Translations under genes and position numbers: made by a program
NCBI GenBank assembly: GCA_037200045.1
Contig: JBBCHM010000001.1
Coordinates: 806,001 to 870,000 of the forward strand
DNA from: Rhizomicrobium sp.
Lineage (GTDB): Bacteria > Pseudomonadota > Alphaproteobacteria > Micropepsales > Micropepsaceae
Direction of reading: 5' to 3'
DNA length: 64,000 nucleotides
Notes under the pieces: generated by a model
What the model saw: the letters and a program-made list of their open reading frames with translations, nothing else
What the model was told of the DNA's origin: nothing
Database searches by the model: none
In this document: positions 12,909-19,848 of the stretch, piece by piece
How the letters are laid out: every line of letters begins with the position of its first letter
Position numbering within the stretch: position 1 is the first letter of the stretch

Positions 12909-13940
12909 TCAGAAGGTCTCGGTGATCTTGTTCAGGTTCGGCGGCCGGTCCGGGTCGATGCCGCGCTCCAGCGCCAGCGCCTCGACCATGCGATAGAAGC
13001 TCAGCGTCATGGCGATCGGCTCCAGCGCCGGATGCGCCGCAACGAAGGGCAGGGCGGTTGCGCCCGGCTGTTCGAATCCGGTAACGAGGACGTTCGCTCC
13101 CGTGGCGACGAGATTGGCGGCAAGTTCCTGCAATCCCGGTCGCGTCTGGTCGTTCTGCGCCAGCAGCAGGACGGGAAATCCTTTCTTCACCAGCGCCATC
13201 GGGCCGTGCCGGACTTCGGCCGAACTGAATGCCTCGGCATGCAGGCCACAGGTCTCCTTGAATTTCAGCGCCCATTCCTGCGCCGCACCGAAGCCGAGCC
13301 CGCGGCCGATGGCGTAGAGATCACGCGCCGGCTTCAGTTGCGTGACGGCTTTTGTCCAGTCGCAGGCCCACGCCTTGCGCAGCAGCGCGGGCAGGCCGTC
13401 CAGCGCCGCGCGCAGTTCGGCATCCTCGGTCCACTCCGCGACGAGATCGGCCACCGCCGCGACCGATGCGAGATAGGTCTTGGTGGCGGCGACGCTGGCT
13501 TCGGCGCCGGCATGCAGCGGCAGCACGCTGTCCGCGAGCGCCGCCAGCGGGCTCGCATCGTCGTTGACGAGCGCCACGACATAGGCGCCGCCGGCCTTCG
13601 CCGCCGCGACGGTCGCGAGCAGGTCCGGGCTTTTGCCCGACTGCGAGATCGCCAGGAACAGCACACGATCGAATTTCGGCTGCGTCTCGTAGACCGAGCT
13701 GATCGACATCCCGGTGGAGGACGTGATGATTCCGGTTTTGGTCTCGATCAGATATTTCGCGAAGGTCGCGGCGTGATCGGAACTGCCGCGCGCGCCCGTC
13801 ACGACGGCGCGCGGGTTCAGTTCGCGCAGCCGCGCACCAACCGTCCGCACCTGAGCACGGTTGCGGGCGAACTGCCGCGCCACGACGTCCGGCGCCTCTT
13901 GCGCCTCGTGCAGCATCCGCGTCAGCGCGGCCGCCTTCAC
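12909..13940 (-). CDS. SIS-domain glucosamine-6-phosphate deaminase (NagB-II type)
   Basis: A 343-residue protein with two sugar isomerase (SIS) domains, resembling the isomerase half of GlmS but lacking the glutaminase domain. Seen: GARGSSDHAATFAKYLIE, SISSVYE, ISQSGKSPD and EVRHGPMALV. In nag operons such proteins (NagB-II, known from Shewanella and relatives) convert glucosamine-6-P to fructose-6-P and ammonia, replacing classical NagB. The start is the GTG overlapping the GntR stop as GTGA; the frame stays open upstream, but that part has no homologous sequence. An AgaS-like role is the main alternative; the neighbouring nagA makes the deaminase role likely. Confidence 0.9.
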   Translation of the reverse strand: MKAAALTRMLHEAQEAPDVVARQFARNRAQVRTVGARLRELNPRAVVTGARGSSDHAATFAKYLIETKTGIITSSTGMSISSVYETQPKFDRVLFLAISQSGKSPDLLATVAAAKAGGAYVVALVNDDASPLAALADSVLPLHAGAEASVAATKTYLASVAAVADLVAEWTEDAELRAALDGLPALLRKAWACDWTKAVTQLKPARDLYAIGRGLGFGAAQEWALKFKETCGLHAEAFSSAEVRHGPMALVKKGFPVLLLAQNDQTRPGLQELAANLVATGANVLVTGFEQPGATALPFVAAHPALEPIAMTLSFYRMVEALALERGIDPDRPPNLNKITETF

Positions 13941-14686
13941 TTGTCCATCTCCGACGCGTTGAGTTCGGCCACGAAGTCGTAGGTGTCGCCGCGATAGAAG
14001 GACTGCGAGAACTCCATCGCGCGCCCGTCCGGCAGAAAGCCGCGGCGCTCCACCAGAAGCCCGGCGTCGCCTTCCTGCGCGCGCAGAAGCTCGGCCTGCT
14101 CGCCGGTGAACAGTACCGCGCGCAGCCGCTGCAACGCCCGCGTTGGGCGATAGCCGGCCTTGGCCAGCGCCATATAGAGCGACGATTCCACCGCCTCGAT
14201 CGACGGCAGGCAGAACGCCGGCACCGAGCAATATTCCAGCGCCATCGGCGCGCCGTCGGCGAAGCGCAGGCGATGGAAGCGATAGACCGGCGTGCCGGGC
14301 GACAGTCCCATGGTCAGGGATTCTTCCGGCGTCACGGTGCCCTGGCTCTTGCGCAGCCACTGGCTCGTCGGCACGCGACCGCGCGCGATCATGTCTTCGG
14401 TGAACGAGGTGAGCTTGGAGAAATTCTTCTCGACGCGCCCCGCGACGAACGTGCCAGAGCCCTGCTTGCGCGTCAGCAGGCCTTCCGCGACCAACCCGTC
14501 GATCGCCTTGCGCACCGTGATTCGCGACACCGAGAATTCTTCCGCGAGGTCGCGTTCCGGCGGCAGCGCGTCGTCGGGCGCCAGCAGCTTGTTCTCGATC
14601 GCGGCGCGCAAGCCGCGCTGGAGCTGCTGGTAAAGCGGCTGCGCGGCGGTCTCATCCAGCCGTCCGATGACTTTGAGCAGCGCCAC
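13937..14686 (-). CDS. GntR/HutC-family transcriptional regulator of the GlcNAc genes (NagR/NagQ-like)
   Basis: A protein of about 249 residues with an N-terminal winged helix (PLYQQLQRGLRAAIE, LPPERDLAEEFSVSRITVRK) and a C-terminal UTRA effector domain (TSQWLRKSQGTV, VYRFHRLRFADG, ALEYCSVPA), the arrangement of sugar-phosphate-responsive repressors such as E. coli NagR/YvoA. The GTG at 14686 has a good GGGAG ribosome site 6 nt upstream; a TTG nine codons earlier has none. It heads the catabolic operon and lies divergent from the GlcNAc uptake genes, so it probably controls both and is relieved by GlcN6P or GlcNAc6P. That effector is inferred from relatives. Confidence 0.92.
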   Translation of the reverse strand: MALLKVIGRLDETAAQPLYQQLQRGLRAAIENKLLAPDDALPPERDLAEEFSVSRITVRKAIDGLVAEGLLTRKQGSGTFVAGRVEKNFSKLTSFTEDMIARGRVPTSQWLRKSQGTVTPEESLTMGLSPGTPVYRFHRLRFADGAPMALEYCSVPAFCLPSIEAVESSLYMALAKAGYRPTRALQRLRAVLFTGEQAELLRAQEGDAGLLVERRGFLPDGRAMEFSQSFYRGDTYDFVAELNASEMDK

Positions 14687-14744
14687 GTCGCTCTCCCTGA
14701 GCTTTCCGCGCAACAGGCGGAAGAATTCGTTCTAAGTTCATATA

Positions 14745-14759
14745 ACCAATCTAGTACCA
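14745..14759. promoter_or_regulatory. Candidate GntR (Nag) operator, copy 1, on the catabolic operon side
   Basis: The plus strand reads ACCAATCTAGTACCA; its reverse complement matches the second site at 14834-14848 in 13 of 15 positions (shared core CCAATSTAGWACCA). It sits just downstream of a minus-strand TTGACG (14776-14781) that could be the -35 box of the gntR-nagB-nagA-zwf-pgl operon, so a bound repressor would cover the -10 region. Inferred from repetition and position only. Confidence 0.5.
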
Positions 14760-14833
14760 CATGTATAGGGTTTCACGTCAACGGCGGAAATACGACAAAT
14801 TTTCGGCTTGACAGTGACAGCCCAACCGAGAAA

Positions 14834-14848
14834 TGGTTCTACATTGGA
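14834..14848. promoter_or_regulatory. Candidate GntR (Nag) operator, copy 2, on the uptake operon side
   Basis: TGGTTCTACATTGGA on the plus strand, an inverted copy of the 14745-14759 site. A plus-strand TTGACA at 14808-14813 lies 20 nt upstream and looks like the -35 box for the TonB receptor, placing the site over the expected -10 region. Two near-identical words in opposite orientation, each just inside a -35 box, suit coordinated repression of both divergent operons. Confidence 0.5.
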
Positions 14849-14926
14849 CTTGGATTGGTGCTTCTCCAGGTGGCGGACGCAAGCCCATCCGAGTCGCGGG
14901 GATTGTAGCTCAAGGAGGGATATCGC

Positions 14927-17683
14927 ATGTCATTTCGGGGGATGTTGGCCGGATCGGTCAGCCTTGCGGCGCTCACGGCGGGGGTGGCGCCGGCTGTTGC
15001 TGCCGATACGAACGAACCGGTGGAAGTCGTCGTCGTGACGGGTATCCGTGCGTCGATGGGCCGGGCGATCGACATCAAGCGCGATGCGACGGGCATCCTC
15101 GACGCGGTATCGGCCGAAGACATCGGCAAATTCTCCGACAAGAACGTCGCCGACGCGCTGCAGCGCGTGCCCGGCGTCAACACCGTCTCGGCGGCGAGCG
15201 GCGAGGGCGGCTTCGACGAGAACGACCGCGTCTCGATCCGCGGCACCAATGCCAGCCTGACCCAGACCGTGGTCGACGGCCACACCATCGCCAACGGCGA
15301 CTGGTTCATCCTCGACCAGTACGCAGCCATCGGCCGCAGCGTCAGCTATACTCTGCTGCCGTCCGAGATCGTCGATACCGCCAAAGTGTACAAGAGTCAG
15401 CAGGCCGACCTGGTCGAAGGCGGCGTCGCCGGCGTGGTCGACATCATCACCCGCAGCCCGCTCGCCTTCAAAGAGAACCTGACCTTCGAAGGCAGCGCCG
15501 AAGCCGCCTATACCACGCTGCGCGGCAAGACCACGCCGCAGGTCAACGGCCTGCTCAATTGGAAGAACGATTCCGGCACGTTCGGCGTCATGGTCCAGGG
15601 CTTCTACGAGGCGCGCGACATCCGCCGCGACGGCCAGGAATTCCTCGGCTATTCGACGGTGCAGCCCTGGGTCTGCGACGCGGCGTCGAATTCCTGTTCG
15701 GGAAATCTGGCCGCGCTGTCCCATCCCGATCTGGTCGGCAAGGCCTATCCGACGCTGATCGGCTCGGCCCTGTTCGAGCAGCAGCGCGTGCGCGAGGGCG
15801 GCGACATCACCGCCGAATGGCAGCCGAACAACGCGTTCGACATCAAGCTGTCGGGCTTCTATTCGCACCTCTCGGCCAGCAACGTCAACGACAACAACAT
15901 GTTCTGGGGCACCAACGAATTCGCCACCATGAACAACGTGCCGACCAGCTATACGGTCAAGAACGGCACCATCGTTTCGGCGGCGTTCCCGGCGATCGCG
16001 CCGGCCTACACGCTGCCCGATGGCACGGTCGTCGCGGCCCGGCCCACCGCGCCCTTCGTGACGGACTTCATCCAGCGTCCGGGCGGCGGCGCCGAGACCT
16101 ATTACTTCAACGCGGACGCGCATTGGGCCGCGACGGATACGCTGGATGTCGGCGTCAAGGGCGGCTACAGCCACGGCGTCGGCAAGACCGATCCGCAGGT
16201 CGCCTGGGAAGGCGAGATCGGGCTGGGCACCGGCGCGCCGGGCACCTACGACTTCTCCAAGGGCGTGGGGGTCGTGACCGTCCCCGGCGTCGACACCTCC
16301 AATCCCGCCAATCTCATCAACGATTGGGCCTGGACGGCGGTGTCCACCGCGGTCGACAGCGAGTGGTACGGCCAGGTCGATGCCGAGCAGCAGCTCGCGA
16401 TCGGACCCATCACCTCGGTGAAGGGCGGCGTGCGCTATGCCGAGCATACGCGCCGCAACGACCTCTATAACGGCGGCGTCTCCTATGGCGGCTCGATCGG
16501 CAGCGACGTATCGACCCGGAACTATCCGGACGACTTCGCCGATGCGTTCAAGATCCCCGGCATGCTGACCGATCTGCCGCAAGGCGACACGGCGCTGATC
16601 GAGAAGCTGCTCTACAACAACACGAGCTGGCGCCCCTATCCGCAGACGCCGGCGGCGATCTCCAATCCCGCCAATGGCCGCTTCGACTGGCCGGCCAGCA
16701 TGCATTTGAGCGAGCAGGATTTCGCGGCCTATGCCATGACCAATATCGGCGGCGACCACTGGAAGGGCAATTTCGGCGTCCGCGTTGTCAACACCCGCGA
16801 GGACATCGACCAGTACATCAATGCGCCGGGCGGCCTTCCCAGCGACTTCGGCACCTATGGCATCAACAAGATCACCCACAGCTACTGGGACGTCCTGCCG
16901 AGCGCCAACCTGTCGATCGACCTGAACGAGGAGATGGTGCTGCGCTTCGCGGCGGCCGAAACCATGGCGCGTCCGGACTATTCGGCGCTCGGTGGCGCGG
17001 TGCAGCTTACCGACACCAACCTCACCGGCCAGGGCGGCAACCCGAACCTCAAGCCGGTGAAGTCGGCGAACTACAACCTCTCCTATGAGTGGTATTACGG
17101 GCCGCAGGCGCTGTTCTCGGCCGGCGTGTTCTACATGGACCTGTCGTCCTACGTCTCCTACGGCAACACCAACGCCAGCTATGTGAACATGACGCTGACC
17201 GGCATGAAGCCCGTGCCCGTCTACTCGACCTATTCGATCACCTCGCCGTTCAATTCCAGCGGCCATGACGAGGGCATCGAGCTGTCCTGGCAGCAGCCGG
17301 TGTGGAACGGCTTCGGTGTGCAGGCGAACTACACCTTTGCCAGCGGCGTCGACGACGGCGGTGGCCCGCTGGTCGGCGACTCCAAGCACGTCGCGAACCT
17401 GGTGGGCTATTACGAGAACGACTGGCTGAGCGCGCGGCTGTCCTACAACTACCGCTCAAAGATGCTGCTCGGCCTGGATCGCAGCTCCGCCGAAGTCCAG
17501 AACGCCTACAACACGCTGGACGCCTCGGTGCAGTTCACGGTCACCGACTGGGCCTCGATCACCTTCGATGCCCTGAACCTGACCAACCAGACGCTGAAAT
17601 ACTACGCGGCGAACGAAACCCAGCCGCGCGCGCTCTATTCCAACGGCACGCAGATCTATGGCGGCATCCGCTTGAAGTTCTAA
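14927..17683 (+). CDS. TonB-dependent receptor, probable GlcNAc/chitooligosaccharide transporter
   Basis: A 918-residue outer-membrane receptor. A signal peptide is likely cut after AVA at about residue 25; the TonB-box-like region EVVVVTGIRAS follows, then the plug (DALQRVPGVNT, VSIRGTNASLTQT, VDIITRSPL) and a long beta-barrel ending in the usual aromatic residue (GGIRLKF). The ribosome site AAGGAGGG lies 8 nt before the ATG. Several alphaproteobacterial and xanthomonad receptors of this class, including Caulobacter NagA, take up GlcNAc or chitin oligomers. Substrate here is inferred from the next gene (hexosaminidase), the PTS and the shared operator with the nag operon. Confidence 0.93.
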   Translation: MSFRGMLAGSVSLAALTAGVAPAVAADTNEPVEVVVVTGIRASMGRAIDIKRDATGILDAVSAEDIGKFSDKNVADALQRVPGVNTVSAASGEGGFDENDRVSIRGTNASLTQTVVDGHTIANGDWFILDQYAAIGRSVSYTLLPSEIVDTAKVYKSQQADLVEGGVAGVVDIITRSPLAFKENLTFEGSAEAAYTTLRGKTTPQVNGLLNWKNDSGTFGVMVQGFYEARDIRRDGQEFLGYSTVQPWVCDAASNSCSGNLAALSHPDLVGKAYPTLIGSALFEQQRVREGGDITAEWQPNNAFDIKLSGFYSHLSASNVNDNNMFWGTNEFATMNNVPTSYTVKNGTIVSAAFPAIAPAYTLPDGTVVAARPTAPFVTDFIQRPGGGAETYYFNADAHWAATDTLDVGVKGGYSHGVGKTDPQVAWEGEIGLGTGAPGTYDFSKGVGVVTVPGVDTSNPANLINDWAWTAVSTAVDSEWYGQVDAEQQLAIGPITSVKGGVRYAEHTRRNDLYNGGVSYGGSIGSDVSTRNYPDDFADAFKIPGMLTDLPQGDTALIEKLLYNNTSWRPYPQTPAAISNPANGRFDWPASMHLSEQDFAAYAMTNIGGDHWKGNFGVRVVNTREDIDQYINAPGGLPSDFGTYGINKITHSYWDVLPSANLSIDLNEEMVLRFAAAETMARPDYSALGGAVQLTDTNLTGQGGNPNLKPVKSANYNLSYEWYYGPQALFSAGVFYMDLSSYVSYGNTNASYVNMTLTGMKPVPVYSTYSITSPFNSSGHDEGIELSWQQPVWNGFGVQANYTFASGVDDGGGPLVGDSKHVANLVGYYENDWLSARLSYNYRSKMLLGLDRSSAEVQNAYNTLDASVQFTVTDWASITFDALNLTNQTLKYYAANETQPRALYSNGTQIYGGIRLKF

Positions 17684-17726
17684 GAGGGGAAAAGGTGCGT
17701 CTTATCCGTCGCACTGCTAGCATCGA

Positions 17727-17762
17727 GGGGCGGAGAGCGGATGTTCTCCGCCCCTTTCTTTT
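17727..17762 (+). terminator. Intrinsic terminator between the TonB receptor and the hexosaminidase
   Basis: Perfect 10-bp stem GGGGCGGAGA / TCTCCGCCCC (17727-17736 and 17745-17754), 8-nt loop, then TTTCTTTT. It ends 19 nt before the hexosaminidase ATG, so it probably cuts transcription partly, giving more receptor message than message for the downstream enzymes. Confidence 0.85.
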
Positions 17763-17781
17763 GCACCGAGGGATTTGCGCC

Positions 17782-19836
17782 ATGAAATCCGTCCGCCTGG
17801 TCGCGGCGGCCTTCCTCGCCCTGTGCGGCGCGGCGGCGGCGAACGCCCCGGCGCCGTCGGTTGTCCCCTATCCGGCGCATCTGACGCCGCAGGCTGGCGA
17901 GTTCACGGTCGATGCGACGACCCCCATCGTCTTCGACAGGGCCGATGCGCTTGCCGCCGCGTATTTCGTCGATCTCCTTCGCCGGTCGCGCGGCATCGCG
18001 CTCCACCGGCGTACCGGCGCGAACGCCATCACGCTGCGCCGTGACCCGAGCATCGGCGGCACGGAAGCCTATCGCCTCGACGTGACACCCCATGGCGTGA
18101 CAATCTCCGCCGGCCGCAGCGCCGGCGTGTTCTACGGCACGATCACGCTGTGGCAGTTGCTGACGCAGACGCCGGGAAAATCGCCGCGCCTGGTCGTTCC
18201 CGCCATGCATATCGAAGACGCCCCGCGCTTCGCCTGGCGCGGCCTGCTGCTCGACTCGGTGCGCCATTTCCAGTCGGTCGCCTTCATCAAGTCGTTCCTG
18301 GATGCGATGGCGCGCGAAAAGCTCAACGTCCTGCAATGGCACCTGACCGACGACCAGGGCTGGCGGCTGGAGATCAGGAAATATCCGCGCCTCACCCAGA
18401 TCGGCGCCTGGCGCGTTCCCGCCGGCGGGCAGGGCGATATCGATCCGAAAACCGTCAAGCCGCGGCTCTACGGTGGCTATTACACCCAGGCGCAGGTGCG
18501 CGAGATCGTCGCCTTTGCCGCCGCGCGCCACATCGCCGTCGTGCCGGAGATCGAGATGCCCGGCCACGCCATGGCCGCCGTCGTCGCCTATCCCCGTCTC
18601 GGCTCCGTTCCCAATCCGCCGACCGCCGTGTCGAGCGACTGGGGCGTGTTTCCCTACCTTTATAATGTCGACGACAAGACCTTCGCCTTCCTCGAAGACG
18701 TGCTGACCGAGACCATGGCGCTGTTTCCGAGCGCCTATATCCATGTCGGCGGCGACGAAGCGGTGAAGGATCAGTGGAAAGCCAACCCCGCCATCCAGGC
18801 GAAGATGCACGCCCTCGGGTTCGCCGACGAGGACGCGTTGCAAAGCTGGTTCGTCGCGCGCATCGGCGCGTTCCTGAAGGCGCATGGCCGGCGCCTGATC
18901 GGCTGGGACGAGATCCTGCAAGGCGGCGTGCCGCCCGACGCCACCATCACCTCCTGGCGCGGCATCGACGGCGCGATCACCGCCGCGAAGGCGGGGCACG
19001 ACGCCGTGCTGTCGCCCGCGCCGGTGCTCTATTTCGACAACCGACAGGCAGAGGGCGCGAACGAGCCGTCCGGCCGCGGTGCCATCGTCTCGCTCGGCGA
19101 TGTCTACGATTTCGATCCGGCGCCGACGTCGCTGAGCGATGCCGAGCGCGCCCACATCATCGGCGTGCAGGCCAACATCTGGACCGAGCATATCCGCGAG
19201 GAGCGCAACGCCGCCTATGCCACGTTCCCCCGCGCCGCCGCGTTAGCGGAACTCGCTTGGTCGCCGGCCGCGATGCACGACCACGCAGATTTCTTTGCTC
19301 GCATGCCCGCCGAGCTCGACCGCTACGCCGCGTTCGGCCTGCCGCATGGCCCGCTGGCGGCGGACCCGGCGCCTTTGTCGCCAACGATCCGCGACAGCCA
19401 CGAACTCGCCCTGTGCAGCAGCGCCATCGTGCTCTCCATCGAGGGGCCCCAGCCCTTCACCGGCCCGCGTCCCGTCTTCCTACACGACATCATAAATCCT
19501 TGCTGGATCTGGAAAAATGCCGACCTCGCGGGCGTCATCCAGATCGCGCTGACCGCCGGCCTTCTGCCGTTCAACTTCCAGATCGGCGCGGACGCCGAAA
19601 AGGTCGCGAGACGCCCGGCCGCGACGCCCGACGGCGAGTTCGAGGTCCATCTCGACACCTGCGACGGGGCGAAGATCGCGACCGTGCCCATGTCCCAGCC
19701 ATCGCCTGGGACGGGCCTCGCCGCCGCGCGCGGCCCGCTCGCGCCGCAGGCCGGTGTGCACGATCTGTGTTTCGTCTTCACGCGGCCGGCGCTTGATCCA
19801 TACTGGGCGCTGCATACGGTCGAACTGGTCCACTAG
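17782..19836 (+). CDS. Beta-N-acetylhexosaminidase, glycoside hydrolase family 20
   Basis: A 684-residue exported enzyme that releases GlcNAc from the non-reducing end of chitooligosaccharides. Signal peptide about residues 1-22 (cut after ANA). The GH20b N-terminal domain is followed by the catalytic barrel: APRFAWRGLLLDSVRHF, LQWHLTDDQGWR, PEIEMPGH, and the catalytic Asp-Glu pair D325-E326 in HVGGDEA. The C-terminal 150 residues form an extra domain after the barrel. The ATG at 17782 was chosen because the signal peptide starts there and GAGGG lies 8 nt upstream. Likely periplasmic, acting on sugars imported by the receptor. Confidence 0.94.
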   Translation: MKSVRLVAAAFLALCGAAAANAPAPSVVPYPAHLTPQAGEFTVDATTPIVFDRADALAAAYFVDLLRRSRGIALHRRTGANAITLRRDPSIGGTEAYRLDVTPHGVTISAGRSAGVFYGTITLWQLLTQTPGKSPRLVVPAMHIEDAPRFAWRGLLLDSVRHFQSVAFIKSFLDAMAREKLNVLQWHLTDDQGWRLEIRKYPRLTQIGAWRVPAGGQGDIDPKTVKPRLYGGYYTQAQVREIVAFAAARHIAVVPEIEMPGHAMAAVVAYPRLGSVPNPPTAVSSDWGVFPYLYNVDDKTFAFLEDVLTETMALFPSAYIHVGGDEAVKDQWKANPAIQAKMHALGFADEDALQSWFVARIGAFLKAHGRRLIGWDEILQGGVPPDATITSWRGIDGAITAAKAGHDAVLSPAPVLYFDNRQAEGANEPSGRGAIVSLGDVYDFDPAPTSLSDAERAHIIGVQANIWTEHIREERNAAYATFPRAAALAELAWSPAAMHDHADFFARMPAELDRYAAFGLPHGPLAADPAPLSPTIRDSHELALCSSAIVLSIEGPQPFTGPRPVFLHDIINPCWIWKNADLAGVIQIALTAGLLPFNFQIGADAEKVARRPAATPDGEFEVHLDTCDGAKIATVPMSQPSPGTGLAAARGPLAPQAGVHDLCFVFTRPALDPYWALHTVELVH

Positions 19837-19848
19837 AAGAAGGGACGC

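Noticed and set aside
14927..14932. Riboswitch in the leader of TonB receptor 1
   Set aside because: The leader after the likely promoter is under 100 nt and shows operator-like words but no conserved cobalamin or other riboswitch core.
14930..17389. An 819-codon antisense frame over TonB receptor 1
   Set aside because: Low-complexity Arg/Asp/Gly-rich translation, no motif; a shadow of the receptor gene.
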